DNA of 42,137 nt, taken from positions 1 through 42,137 of the forward strand of contig WRBL01000014.1 of assembly GCA_009784565.1 (NCBI GenBank). The letters run 5' to 3'. Of the stretch, positions 13,983 through 22,716 are shown one piece after another. Each line of letters opens with the position of its first letter. The stretch's first letter is position 1. The DNA comes from Streptosporangiales bacterium. Its GTDB lineage: Bacteria; Actinomycetota; Actinomycetes; Streptosporangiales; Streptosporangiaceae. The notes under the pieces are model-generated. The model did no database searches, was not told the origin of the DNA, and worked only from the letters and a program-made list of their open reading frames with translations. The translations under genes and the position numbers were made by a program.

Positions 13983-15557
13983 TCAGCTCGGCTCGTAGCG
14001 GACCGGCAGGTCGACGACCGCCACGGTCCCGCCTCCCGCCCGGGGGGTGATGCTCAGACGGCCGCCGAGCTCGGCCACCACGAGTGTCCGGACAATCTGG
14101 AGCCCGAGGCTTGTCGAGGATTCAATGTCGAATCCCTCCGGCAGCCCGGCCCCGCTGTCCGACACGGTAACGGTCAGCTGTTCCGGAGCCCGGGCGGCCA
14201 GAACCTCAATCATTCCGTCGTCTTTATCTTGAGCTTCTTTGGCCGCGCAATTCCCCGCCGGGCCGCCCCCGAAGCCGTGCTCCAGGGCATTCTGAAGCAA
14301 TTCCGTGAGCACCATCGCCAGCGGAGTCGCGACCGACGCCGACAGCATCCCGAACTGACCGGTTATTTTCGGCGTGATCCGCACCTCGGGTGAGGAAACC
14401 TCGCCCGCCATCATCGCCACCCGGTAGGCGATGTCATCGAAGTCCACGATTTCTTCCGGGGCGTGCGACAGGGTTTCATGCACGATGGCGATCGACCCGA
14501 CCCGGCGCACCGCCTCCTCCAGCGCGGCCCGCGCCTCCGGAGCCTGCAGCCGGCGAGCCTGCAGCCGCAGCAGCGCCGCCACCGTCTGCAGGTTGTTCTT
14601 GACCCGGTGGTGGATCTCGCGGATCGTCGCTTCCTTGCTCAGCAGTTCCCGTTCGCGGCGCCGCAGTTCGGTCACGTCCCGGACCATGATCAGGGCGCCG
14701 GTCCGGTTGCCCCCGACGACCAGCGGGATCGCCCGCAGCTGGACGACGGCCCCGTTCCCGTCGATCTCCGTCTCCCCGGGCGCCCGGCCCCGGGCCACCA
14801 GCGTCAGCGACTCGTCCACCGGCTCCCCCGGAGTACTGAGCTGCCGGGTGGCCACCCCGAGCTCGGCCCCCATCAAGTCGGCGGCCAGCCCGAGCCTGCG
14901 GTAGGCCGACTGGGCGTTCGGGCTGGCGTAGGTCACCCGCCCCGTCGCGTCCAGCCGCAGCAGCCCGTCGCCCACCCGGGGCGACCGGACCATCATGGCG
15001 TCATGACCGTGGTAGGGGAACGTTCCCTCCGACACCATCCGGGACAGGTCGTCGGCGCCCTGCAGGTAGGTGAGTTCCAGCCGGCTGGGGGTCCGGGCCG
15101 AGTTCAGGTTCGTGGACCGCTCGATAACGGCGATCGCGTGTCCCTCGCGCGTTACCGGGATCGCCTCGGCCCGGACCGGCACGCCGGTCGTCCAGTCCGG
15201 GTCGCTCTCCCGCCAGATGCGCTGCTCGGTGCGGGCCGTGTCCAGCAGCGGCCGCTCTCCCGGGCTGACCCGCGACCCCACCACGTCCTCGGGGAAGGAC
15301 GTCGGGCCGGTCGTCGGCCGCATCTGGGCCACCGCTACCCATCCGGCGCCGGCCGGTTCCCCCTCCGGGGGCGTGTCGTCCGGCGAAGGCTCCCTTTCCG
15401 GTCCCTGGGCGGGGGAACGCAGCGGAACCCACAGGATGAGGTCGGCGAACGACAGGTCGGCGAGAAGCTGCCAGTCCGACACCAGCGAGTGCAGCCATTC
15501 CAGGTCGGCACCCGTCAGGTTGGTGTAATTCCTGGCCAGGTCTGTGAGCGTCGGCAC
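13983..15557 (-). CDS. pdtaS: Sensor histidine kinase PdtaS (HisKA_2 family)
   Basis: Soluble two-component kinase of 524 residues; in mycobacteria it signals to the antiterminator PdtaR. The N-terminal GAF-like domain begins MPTLTDLARNYTNLTGADLEW and contains WQLLADLSFADLILWVPL. A PAS domain follows around residues 200-300 (GLLRLDATGRVTYASPNAQS). The HisKA_2 phosphoacceptor block IREIHHRVKNNLQTVAALL then leads to an HATPase domain with LTELLQNALEHGF and VSDSGAGLPEG. An Asp/Glu/Pro-rich insert in the GAF (EREPSPDDTPPEGEP) is longer than in M. tuberculosis. Start GTG 15557. Transcribed toward whiB1 and divergent from bioF. The cognate PdtaR is not in the window. Confidence 0.93.
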   Translation of the reverse strand: MPTLTDLARNYTNLTGADLEWLHSLVSDWQLLADLSFADLILWVPLRSPAQGPEREPSPDDTPPEGEPAGAGWVAVAQMRPTTGPTSFPEDVVGSRVSPGERPLLDTARTEQRIWRESDPDWTTGVPVRAEAIPVTREGHAIAVIERSTNLNSARTPSRLELTYLQGADDLSRMVSEGTFPYHGHDAMMVRSPRVGDGLLRLDATGRVTYASPNAQSAYRRLGLAADLMGAELGVATRQLSTPGEPVDESLTLVARGRAPGETEIDGNGAVVQLRAIPLVVGGNRTGALIMVRDVTELRRRERELLSKEATIREIHHRVKNNLQTVAALLRLQARRLQAPEARAALEEAVRRVGSIAIVHETLSHAPEEIVDFDDIAYRVAMMAGEVSSPEVRITPKITGQFGMLSASVATPLAMVLTELLQNALEHGFGGGPAGNCAAKEAQDKDDGMIEVLAARAPEQLTVTVSDSGAGLPEGFDIESSTSLGLQIVRTLVVAELGGRLSITPRAGGGTVAVVDLPVRYEPS

Positions 15558-15698
15558 TTTCCAATGATGTCATGCGCCGGCGGCCCGGTCGCTGACGGCA
15601 GCCGGCTCGCAGAGAAGATTCACGGAAAATGCGGATAATACGGACCGTAACTGGAGGGTGAATTTCCCTGTCCGGAGGCAACCTGGCATTATTCGGAG

Positions 15699-16976
15699 AT
15701 GCAGGCGTCCACGCATCAGGCCTCCGGCCCCCTCTCCCGGCTCCGCGCCGCGACGGCCGAGCGGGAGAACGCCGGGCTGCGCCGGCACCTGTCTCCCCGG
15801 CGGCCACCGCGGCAGCAGCCCGAACAGCAGCCCCTTGATCTGGCCTCCAATGACTATCTCGGCCTGTCGGGCGACGCCAGGCTGGCGGAGGCGGCGGCCG
15901 AGGCCGCCCGGACCTGGGGCACCGGGTCGACCGGATCCCGGCTGGTGACCGGGTCGACCGCGCTGCATGCCCGGCTCGAGGAGGAACTGGCGGACTTCAG
16001 CGGAGCGGCGCGGGCGCTGGTGTTCTCCTCCGGCTACCTGGCCAACCTGGCCGCCGTGACGTCCCTGGCGTCGGCGCTGAGCGCCGGGCCCGGATCCGGG
16101 AGCGGCCGGCCCTCGGGCGGCGACGGCCTGCTGATCGTGGCGGACGAACGCAACCACGCGTCGCTCGTCGATGCCTGCCGCCTGGCCCGCAAGCCCCGCG
16201 TCCGGCTCCAGGTGGCCCCGCACCTGGACACCGCCGCGATCGACGGCGCCCTCCGCGAGCGGACCGAGCCGGCCGCGATGATCGTCAGCGACGCCGTGTA
16301 CTCGGTCTCCGGGGCCCTGGCCCCGGTGGCGGAACTGCACGCCCTGGCCCGCCGGCACGGGGCACTGCTCGTCCTGGACGAGGCGCACTCGTTCGGCGTG
16401 CTCGGCGAGGGCGGCCGGGGCGTGGCACACGCGGCCGGGATCGCGGGGGAGCCTGACCTCGTGCGGACCATCACCCTGTCGAAGTCGCTGTCCGGGCAGG
16501 GCGGCGCCGTGCTGGGCGCGCCCGAGGTGATCCAGACGGTGACCGATACCGGACGCGGGTTCATTTTCGACACCGGCCTGGCCCCGCCGTCGGCCGGCGC
16601 CGCCCTCGCCGCGCTGGACGTCCTGCGCGGCGAGCCAGGCCGCCCGGCCCGGGCGACCCGCGCCGCCGCCCGCCTGTCGGAACTGGCCGGGGAACTGGGC
16701 CTGAGAACAACAGTTCCGGATGCGGCCGTAACGTCGGTTATCCTGGTCGATCCCCGCAAAACGCTGGCGGCGCAGCAGGCGTGCGCCGACGCCGGGGTGC
16801 GGGTCGGGTGCTTCCGGCCGCCCTCCGTGCCCGCCGGGGAGGCCTGCCTGCGCCTCACCGGCCGGGCGACGCTGACCGAAGAGGATTTCCATTTGGCGTA
16901 TCAGGCACTGGCCGTGGCGGCCGAACACTGCGATCATTGCTCGAATACCGCTCAAGCGGGAAGGAGCGCCCCATGA
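15699..16976 (+). CDS. bioF: 8-amino-7-oxononanoate synthase
   Basis: PLP-dependent condensation of pimeloyl-ACP/CoA with L-alanine, the first ring-precursor step of biotin synthesis. The 425-residue protein shows [61 protein letters not shown], the cofactor Asp in [19 protein letters not shown], and the PLP lysine in [15 protein letters not shown]. An extra Gly/Ser segment ([14 protein letters not shown]) lengthens one loop, and the C-terminus has an unusual HCDHC cluster. Start ATG 15699; an AGGAGG-like box is ~20 nt upstream, so initiation is not fully settled. It begins a bioF-gntR-bioD operon with 4-bp overlaps. bioA and bioB are not in the window. Confidence 0.94.
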   Translation: MQASTHQASGPLSRLRAATAERENAGLRRHLSPRRPPRQQPEQQPLDLASNDYLGLSGDARLAEAAAEAARTWGTGSTGSRLVTGSTALHARLEEELADFSGAARALVFSSGYLANLAAVTSLASALSAGPGSGSGRPSGGDGLLIVADERNHASLVDACRLARKPRVRLQVAPHLDTAAIDGALRERTEPAAMIVSDAVYSVSGALAPVAELHALARRHGALLVLDEAHSFGVLGEGGRGVAHAAGIAGEPDLVRTITLSKSLSGQGGAVLGAPEVIQTVTDTGRGFIFDTGLAPPSAGAALAALDVLRGEPGRPARATRAAARLSELAGELGLRTTVPDAAVTSVILVDPRKTLAAQQACADAGVRVGCFRPPSVPAGEACLRLTGRATLTEEDFHLAYQALAVAAEHCDHCSNTAQAGRSAP

Positions 16977-17815
16977 CCGTGTCTCCGATACCGGCCGACG
17001 ACGGGATCACCGGCAGCGCGACGGCCAGGCACGGGCAGCCGGCGGTGTCCCAGGCACCGGGGGCTGAGACGCAAGGCACCCCGGACACGCCCGCGGAACT
17101 ACTGCGCCTTCCCAAGTACTACCAGGTCAAAAAGCAGCTCCTCGACCTCACCGAGAGCATGTCTCCCGGGAGCCCGGTCCCGCCCGAGCGCGAGCTGGCC
17201 AAGAGCTACGGCACCTCCCGCACCACGGTCCGGCAGGCGCTCGCCGAGCTCGTGGTGGAGGGACGCCTGCTGCGCATGCAGGGCAAGGGAACCTTCGTGG
17301 CCAAGCCCAAGGTCGGCCAGCCGCTTTCGCTGGCCAGCTACACCGAAGGCCTCCGGGAGCACGGGCTGCATCCGCAGACCAAGATCCTGGAGATCGGCTA
17401 CGTGACGGCGGACGAGCACCTCGCGAGCCTGCTCGGCATCCGCCCGGGCGCCCGGACGCTGCGCGTCCACCGGCTCCGCCTCGCCGACGGCGAGCCGATG
17501 TCGATCGACACCTCCCACCTCCCGGCCAAGCGCTTCCCGGGCCTGCGCCGCCAGCTGGAACGCCACTCGTCCCTGTATGAGACGCTGCGGACCTGCTACG
17601 ACGTCCAGCTCACCGAGGCCGAGGAGACCATCGAGACCGTGCTCGCCGACCCGCACGACGCGCGGCTGCTCGGCGTCGACCCCGGGCTTCCGCTCCTGCT
17701 GCTGTCGCGGCACGCGATCGACTCCACCGGCCAGCCGGTGGAGTGGGCCCAGTCCTGGTACCGGGGCGACCGGTACAAGTTCATCACCCGTCTGCGCCGG
17801 ACCGCGCCGGAGTGA
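16973..17815 (+). CDS. dasR: GntR/HutC-family regulator, DasR-like
   Basis: Transcription factor of 280 residues with an N-terminal winged helix and C-terminal UTRA ligand domain. The HTH reads [32 protein letters not shown], with [28 protein letters not shown] leading into UTRA, which ends [19 protein letters not shown]. These blocks resemble, from memory, S. coelicolor DasR, which senses GlcN-6-P/GlcNAc-6-P and controls chitin use, development and antibiotics. It has a disordered 40-residue N-terminus. The start ATG 16973 overlaps the bioF stop (ATGA), with AAGGAG upstream; the ORF track's longer start lies inside bioF. DasABC transport genes do not follow here; bioD does. DasR orthology is likely but unproven. 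Confidence 0.8.
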   Translation: MTVSPIPADDGITGSATARHGQPAVSQAPGAETQGTPDTPAELLRLPKYYQVKKQLLDLTESMSPGSPVPPERELAKSYGTSRTTVRQALAELVVEGRLLRMQGKGTFVAKPKVGQPLSLASYTEGLREHGLHPQTKILEIGYVTADEHLASLLGIRPGARTLRVHRLRLADGEPMSIDTSHLPAKRFPGLRRQLERHSSLYETLRTCYDVQLTEAEETIETVLADPHDARLLGVDPGLPLLLLSRHAIDSTGQPVEWAQSWYRGDRYKFITRLRRTAPE

Positions 17816-18528
17816 GCTCGGACAGCGGCCGCGGCATCCTCATCGTCACCGGCACCAGCACCGGGGTCGGCAAGACGGTCGTCACCGCCGCGATCGCCGC
17901 CCTGGCCGCGGCCGCCGGCCGGAGCGTCGCGGTGGTCAAGCCCGCTCAGACCGGCGTGAAGCCCGGCGACCCCGACAGCGACGTGCCGGACCTCGACACC
18001 GTCACCCGGCTGTCCGGCGTCACCGACACGCACGAACTGGCCCGCTACCCGGACCCGCTCTCCCCCGAGGCCGCGGCCCGGATGTCCGGACTCGCCCCGC
18101 TCGCTCTCGATGACGCCGCCCGCTACACCGCCAAGCTCGCCGCCGAACGGGACCTCGTGCTCGTCGAGGGCGCCGGCGGCCTGCTGGTCCGGTACGACCC
18201 CGAGGGCTCCACCCTGGCCGGCCTGGCCGCGAAACTGCGGGCCCCCGTCCTGACCGTGGCGGCCGCGGGCCTGGGCACCCTCAATCACACCGCGCTTACC
18301 CTGGAGGCGCTCCGGGCCCGGTCTCTCGCCAGCGCGGGCGTCGTGATCGGAAGCTGGCCCCGCGAGCCCGGCCTGGCCGAGCGCCTGAACCGGTCCGACC
18401 TGGAGACCGTGGCGGGCGGCCCGCTGGCCGGGATCCTGCCCGAGGGCTCGGGAAGCCTCTCCCGGGCGGAGTTCGCCGTTACCGCGAGAGCGGGCCTGGC
18501 CAGGAAATTCGGAGGGTCCTTCCGGTAG
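17812..18528 (+). CDS. bioD: Dethiobiotin synthetase
   Basis: ATP-dependent ring closure of diaminopelargonic acid with CO2 to dethiobiotin. The 238-residue protein has the P-loop [19 protein letters not shown], the substrate-loop [34 protein letters not shown] and [24 protein letters not shown]. The start is GTG 17812, overlapping the gntR/dasR stop by 4 bp, so translation is coupled; homology begins right after it. It is the third gene of bioF-dasR-bioD. No terminator could be seen before the next promoter region. Confidence 0.95.
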   Translation: MSSDSGRGILIVTGTSTGVGKTVVTAAIAALAAAAGRSVAVVKPAQTGVKPGDPDSDVPDLDTVTRLSGVTDTHELARYPDPLSPEAAARMSGLAPLALDDAARYTAKLAAERDLVLVEGAGGLLVRYDPEGSTLAGLAAKLRAPVLTVAAAGLGTLNHTALTLEALRARSLASAGVVIGSWPREPGLAERLNRSDLETVAGGPLAGILPEGSGSLSRAEFAVTARAGLARKFGGSFR

Positions 18529-18603
18529 CCTCCTGGCAAACGATTGCATAATGGTTACGAGGGATTGTCTATTCCTCCGACGTGGTGCAACATGGTCAAA
18601 CTG

Positions 18604-18619
18604 CGTGTCTTGGGTCACA
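18604..18619. promoter_or_regulatory. Weak CRP-like dyad before the first DUF3311-symporter module
   Basis: CGTGTCTTGGGTCACA fits TGTGA-N6-TCACA at eight of ten positions, 40 bp before the DUF3311 start. A possible promoter, TTGCAT (18544) with TCTATT 18 bp downstream, lies upstream of it. The better-matching site before the second, paralogous module makes this one worth noting. Confidence 0.35.
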
Positions 18620-18659
18620 CCCGCACACATAGCAGCAGATCAACGCCGAGAGGATCCCG

Positions 18660-18977
18660 ATGACAGAGTCGGCCGCAGCAGCAAGCGCGCCCGAGGACCC
18701 CCCGAACAGAACAGGCAAGCACCCGATCGCCGCCCATCCCGTCGCATCGGCGATCATCACCGTTCTGGTGCTGGGAACAATCGTCTGCACGCTCGTGGAA
18801 CCGATCTACGGAAGCGTTTCCCCCAAGGTCGGCAGCTGGCCCTTCTTCTACGTCTACCTGCTGGCCTTCATGCCGGTCGTCGCGATCGCCTTGTGGATCG
18901 CGATGCTCCTGCAGCGCCGTCTGGCCCCCGCCGGCGGCACCACGAGCACCAGCGCGAGCACGGAGGACGGCCAGTGA
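18660..18977 (+). CDS. DUF3311 small membrane protein (symporter partner)
   Basis: A 105-residue protein with two transmembrane helices: AIITVLVLGTIVCTLVEPIYG and FFYVYLLAFMPVVAIALWIAMLL, separated by the conserved VGSWPFFY motif, then a cytoplasmic Thr/Ser-rich tail. DUF3311 proteins are typically encoded directly before sodium:solute symporters and are thought to be small accessory subunits, as for DUF4212 or DUF485 partners. ATG 18660 is the start. The stop overlaps the symporter GTG by 4 bp. The paralogue at 22346-22597 shares the order and the GSWPFFY core. Confidence 0.88.
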   Translation: MTESAAAASAPEDPPNRTGKHPIAAHPVASAIITVLVLGTIVCTLVEPIYGSVSPKVGSWPFFYVYLLAFMPVVAIALWIAMLLQRRLAPAGGTTSTSASTEDGQ

Positions 18978-20635
18978 GCGGTGTGAACATGACGACGTTC
19001 TCCATCGTCGTCGTCCTCTTCGTCGTGGTCACCGTGGTCGGCTTCGCGGCGGCCCGCTGGCGCCGGGCCGAGGACATGCTCCACCTGAACGAGTGGGGCC
19101 TGGGCGGCCGCAGCTTCGGCACGTTCATCGCGTGGTTCCTCCTCGGCGGCGACCTCTACACCGCCTACACGTTCATCGCCGTCCCGGCGCTGGTGTACGG
19201 CTCGGGCTCGATCGGCTTCTACGCGGTCGCCTACACGATCATGGCGTTCCCGATCGCGTTCGTCTTCCTGCCGCGGCTGTGGTCGGTGTCGCGGATCCAC
19301 AATTACGTCACCCCGGCCGACTTCATCCGGGGCCGCTACGGCTCCAAGGGCCTGTCCACCGCCATGGCGGTTACCGGCATCCTGGCCCTCATGCCGTACA
19401 TCGCCCTGCAGCTGGTCGGCATCCAGGCCGTGCTCACGGTCATGGGCGTGCATATCGGCGGCGGCAGCGGCTGGATGAAGGACCTGCCCCTGTTCATCGC
19501 CTTCCTGGTGCTGGCGATCTACACCTACGTGTCCGGGCTCCGCGCCCCGGCCGCGATCGCCTTCGTCAAGGACACGCTGATCTACGTGTTCGTGATCGTC
19601 GCGGTCTTCTACATCCCGACGAAGCTCGGCGGCTGGGGTCACATCTTCGGCACGGTCCAGACCCACATGGCCTCGACCAGCCCGAAGACCGGCAAGCCGT
19701 TCGGCACCTTCGTCCCGTCCACCAAGTCCATCGGCTCCACCCAGTTCGACTTCGCCACCCTCGCCCTCGGCTCGGCCCTGGCGCTGTTCGTCTACCCGCA
19801 CTCGATCACCGGCGTGCTGTCCACCAAGCGCCGCGAGACCATCAAGCGGAACATGGCCCTGCTGCCCGCGTACTCGCTGCTGCTCGGCCTGATCGCCCTG
19901 CTCGGGTACATGGCTCTCGCCGACAAGACGACGGTGGCCCACGTCAAGGGGGCCAAGAACAACGCCCAGCTGGCGATCCCCTACCTGTTCCAGCACATGT
20001 TCCCGAGCTGGTTCACCGGCATCGCGTTCGCCGGGATCATCATCGGCGCCCTCGTGCCGGCCGCGATCATGGCGATCGGCGCGGCGAACCTGTTCACCCG
20101 CAACATCTTCAAGGAGTTCATCCGGCGGGACGCGACGCCGCGGACCGAGACGAGGGTCTCCCAGTGGGCGTCGCTGGTGGTCAAGCTCGGGGCGCTCTAC
20201 TTCGCGGTCGCGCTGCCCAGCACGTTCGCGATCAACCTGCAGCTGCTCGGCGGGCTGTGGATCCTGCAGATCTTCCCGATGCTGGTGGGCGGCCTGTTCA
20301 CCCGCTGGTTCCACAAGTGGGCGCTGCTCATCGGCTGGGCGGCCGGGATGATCTTCGGCACGATCGCGGCCTACAAGGTGTCCAGCCCGACCGCGTCGCA
20401 CTGGGCCGGGTCCTCGGACATCATCTGGGGCCACAGCGTCTACATCGGCTTCGCCGCGTTCGTCCTCAACGTGGTGATCGCGGTCGTGCTGACGCTGGTC
20501 TTCAAGGCGGTCAAGCTGCCTGAGGGCGCCGACGAGACCCAGCGCCACGAATACACGGCGGACCCGAAGCCGGAAGAGGTCCCGGTCCCCGTGGGAGCCG
20601 CCGCGGCCACGGCCACGGCCACAACAACCGAATAG
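18974..20635 (+). CDS. Sodium:solute symporter (SSS family, monocarboxylate-type)
   Basis: Membrane transporter of 553 residues with about 13 helices, expected to use a sodium gradient to import a small carboxylate or similar solute. Family signs: AEDMLHLNEWGLGGRSFGTFIAWFLLGGDLYTAYTF at the start, TPADFIRGRYGSKGL, ALQLVGIQAVLTVMG, and SWFTGIAFAGIIIGALVPAAIMAIGAANLFTRNIF in the core. The C-terminal tail is soluble. The start is GTG 18974 (GGAGG seven bases upstream) rather than the ORF-track start, which lies in the DUF3311 gene; ATG 18989 is an alternative. It forms a module with DUF3311 and ends at a hairpin shared with a close paralogue. Substrate unknown; MctP-like carriers take pyruvate, lactate or propionate. 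Confidence 0.9.
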   Translation: MSGVNMTTFSIVVVLFVVVTVVGFAAARWRRAEDMLHLNEWGLGGRSFGTFIAWFLLGGDLYTAYTFIAVPALVYGSGSIGFYAVAYTIMAFPIAFVFLPRLWSVSRIHNYVTPADFIRGRYGSKGLSTAMAVTGILALMPYIALQLVGIQAVLTVMGVHIGGGSGWMKDLPLFIAFLVLAIYTYVSGLRAPAAIAFVKDTLIYVFVIVAVFYIPTKLGGWGHIFGTVQTHMASTSPKTGKPFGTFVPSTKSIGSTQFDFATLALGSALALFVYPHSITGVLSTKRRETIKRNMALLPAYSLLLGLIALLGYMALADKTTVAHVKGAKNNAQLAIPYLFQHMFPSWFTGIAFAGIIIGALVPAAIMAIGAANLFTRNIFKEFIRRDATPRTETRVSQWASLVVKLGALYFAVALPSTFAINLQLLGGLWILQIFPMLVGGLFTRWFHKWALLIGWAAGMIFGTIAAYKVSSPTASHWAGSSDIIWGHSVYIGFAAFVLNVVIAVVLTLVFKAVKLPEGADETQRHEYTADPKPEEVPVPVGAAAATATATTTE

Positions 20636-20670
20636 GCCGAACGGGCTGGCGGCACCCGCGCCGCCGCCGG

Positions 20671-20705
20671 AACGCCGCCGTGTCCTCTCCGGACACGGCG
20701 GCGTT
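20671..20705. terminator. Bidirectional terminator between symporter paralogues
   Basis: Perfect 15-bp arms (AACGCCGCCGTGTCC and complement) with a 5-nt TCTCC loop, followed by CGCTTTTCG. It separates two convergent symporter genes. Confidence 0.93.
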
Positions 20706-20714
20706 CGCTTTTCG

Positions 20715-22349
20715 TCAGTCGGAGGCCGCTCCCGCCGGAACCGGGGCCGGGGTGTCCGACGGGTCGGCGCGGTACTGATGCGGCAGGGTCTCGTCGGCGC
20801 CTTCCGGGGCCCTGACGGCCTTGAAGACCAGCGTCAGCACGACGGAGAGCACGACGTTAATGACGAGCGCGGTGAACCCGATGTAGACGCTGTGCCCGAA
20901 GACGATGTCCGACGAGTTCGCCCAGTGCGACTCCGTCGGGCTGGACACCTTGTAGGCCGCGACGGTGCCGAAGACCATCCCCGCCGCCCAGGCGATGAGC
21001 AGCGCCCACCTGTGGAACCAGCGGGTGAACAGGCCTCCCACCAGCATCACGAAGAGCTGCAGGATCCACACGCCGCCCAGCAGCTGCAGGTTGATGGAGA
21101 ACGTGTGCGGGAGCCAGATGGCGAACGCCAGAGCGCCGAACTTGACCACCAGGGAGGCCCACTGGGACACCCTGGTCTCAAGCCGGGCCGAGGCGTCCGG
21201 TTTGAAGAAGTCCTTGAAGATGTTGCGGGTGAACAGGTTCGCGGCGGCGATGGCCATGATCGCGGCCGGGACGAGGGCCCCGATGATGATCCCGGCGAAC
21301 GCGATGCCGGTGAACCAGCTCGGGAACATGTGCTGGAACAGGTACGGCACCGCGAGCTGCGCGTTGTCCGCCTTCTTGACTTCCCCGGCGGTGGTCTTGT
21401 CGGCGATGGCCATGTACCCGAACAGCGCGATGCACCCGAGCAGGACCGAGTAGGCGGGAAGCAGCGCCATGTTCCGCTTGATCACGTCACGCCGCCTGGT
21501 GGACAGCGCGCCGGTGATGGTGTGCGGGTAGAGGAACAGCGCCATGGCCGAGCCGATCGACAGGGTGACGAAGTCGAACTGGGTGGAGCCGGTGGACTTG
21601 CTGGTCGGGATGAACGTGCCGAACGGCTTCCCGGTCTTGGGGTTCGTCGACGCCATGTGCGTCTTCACCAGGCCGAAGATGTGCTCCCAGCCGCCCAGCC
21701 GGGACGGGATGTAGAAGATCGCCACGAGCACGAACACGTAGATCAGCGTGTCCTTGATGAAGGAGATCGCGGCCGGGGCCCGCAGCCCGGACACGTAGGT
21801 GAAGACGGCCAGGACGATGAACGCGACGAACAGCGGGATGTCCTGGACGTAGGGGTTGGACGCCCCGGCCGCGACGCCCATCACCGTCAGCACCGCCTGG
21901 ATGCCGACGAGCTGCAGCGCGATGTAGGGCATCAGCGCCAGGATGCCGGTGAAGGCCGCCGCCAGGGACAGGCCGCGGGACCCGTACCGGCCGCGGATGA
22001 AGTCCGCGGGCGTCACGTAATTGTGGACCCGGGACACCGACCACAGCCGCGGCAGGAAGATGAACGCGATCGGGAACACCAGGATCGTGTAGGAGACCGC
22101 GAAGAAGCCGATCGAGCCGGACGCGAAGACCAGGGCGGGGACCGCGATGAACGTGTAGGCGGTGTACAGGTCGCCGCCGAGCAGGAACCAGCCGATGAAC
22201 GTGCCGAACCCCCGGCCGCCGAGGCCCCATTCGTTGAGGTGCAGCATGTTCTCCGCGCGGCGCCAGCGGGCCGCGGCGAAACCGACGAAGGTGACGACGA
22301 GGAACAGGACGACGACGATGGTAAAGGTGACGGGGTTGACGTTGGTCAC
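20715..22349 (-). CDS. Sodium:solute symporter, paralogue of the neighbouring gene
   Basis: A 544-residue SSS-family carrier, nearly collinear with the plus-strand symporter: AENMLHLNEWGLGGRGFGTFIGWFLLGGDLYTAYTF, TPADFIRGRYGSRGLSLA, ALQLVGIQAVLTVMGVAAG, then the identical SWFTGIAFAGIIIGALVPAA. Differences cluster in the loop after TVMG and in the tail, so substrates may differ. The true start is GTG 22349, overlapping the DUF3311 stop; the ORF-track start lies inside that gene in another frame. The two symporter modules are mirror images and probably arose by duplication with inversion. A CRP-like dyad lies just upstream of the module. Confidence 0.9.
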   Translation of the reverse strand: MTNVNPVTFTIVVVLFLVVTFVGFAAARWRRAENMLHLNEWGLGGRGFGTFIGWFLLGGDLYTAYTFIAVPALVFASGSIGFFAVSYTILVFPIAFIFLPRLWSVSRVHNYVTPADFIRGRYGSRGLSLAAAFTGILALMPYIALQLVGIQAVLTVMGVAAGASNPYVQDIPLFVAFIVLAVFTYVSGLRAPAAISFIKDTLIYVFVLVAIFYIPSRLGGWEHIFGLVKTHMASTNPKTGKPFGTFIPTSKSTGSTQFDFVTLSIGSAMALFLYPHTITGALSTRRRDVIKRNMALLPAYSVLLGCIALFGYMAIADKTTAGEVKKADNAQLAVPYLFQHMFPSWFTGIAFAGIIIGALVPAAIMAIAAANLFTRNIFKDFFKPDASARLETRVSQWASLVVKFGALAFAIWLPHTFSINLQLLGGVWILQLFVMLVGGLFTRWFHRWALLIAWAAGMVFGTVAAYKVSSPTESHWANSSDIVFGHSVYIGFTALVINVVLSVVLTLVFKAVRAPEGADETLPHQYRADPSDTPAPVPAGAASD

Positions 22350-22597
22350 TGGTCCGCCTCCCGGCCGGCAAGCCTGCGCTGCAGCAGCATGGTGATCCAC
22401 AGCACGATCGCGACGACCGGCATGTACGCCAGCAAGTAGAAGTAGAAGAACGGCCAGCTGCCGATCTTCGGCGTTTCGACAGCGTAGAGCGGGATCCAGA
22501 TCGTGAAGAATATCGTCGCCGTCAGCAGCAGGACGATGACGGCGGCGGTAACCGGATGGGCGGCGGCCGCGTTTCGGTGCTTGGTGGACTCGGACAT
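22346..22597 (-). CDS. DUF3311 small membrane protein, second copy
   Basis: An 83-residue, two-helix membrane protein: AVIVLLLTATIFFTIWIPLYA and FFYFYLLAYMPVVAIVLWITMLL with the shared GSWPFFY core. It is the partner of the minus-strand symporter, which it overlaps by 4 bp. ATG 22597 follows a good Shine-Dalgarno (GGGAGGACATCCG). It lacks the long Thr/Ser tail of the other copy and ends LAGREADQ. Confidence 0.88.
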   Translation of the reverse strand: MSESTKHRNAAAAHPVTAAVIVLLLTATIFFTIWIPLYAVETPKIGSWPFFYFYLLAYMPVVAIVLWITMLLQRRLAGREADQ

Positions 22598-22622
22598 CGG
22601 ATGTCCTCCCGGGCAACATTCA

Positions 22623-22638
22623 TGTGACTTACGTCACT
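22623..22638. promoter_or_regulatory. CRP-like dyad TGTGA-N6-TCACT before the second DUF3311-symporter module
   Basis: TGTGACTTACGTCACT matches the CRP consensus at nine of ten positions and contains the perfect dyad GTGAC-N4-GTCAC. It lies 25 bp upstream of the DUF3311 start codon (minus strand), so binding would probably hinder rather than activate unless transcription starts very close to the gene. Confidence 0.6.
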
Positions 22639-22716
22639 CGATTGCCCATCATGGTCCGCCCGTTCAGCGCATATGGCAATGCCCAATAAATCGCGTCTAT
22701 CAGGACAGGACGCCTG

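Noticed and set aside
15558-15698. Biotin-repressor (BioQ/BirA) operator before bioF
   Set aside because: The spacer has a GATAAT-like -10 candidate, but no convincing dyad matching an operator I know.
18854-20548. 564-aa minus-strand ORF opposite the symporter
   Set aside because: Asp/Arg/Glu/His-rich low-complexity translation antisense to a conserved transporter; a shadow.
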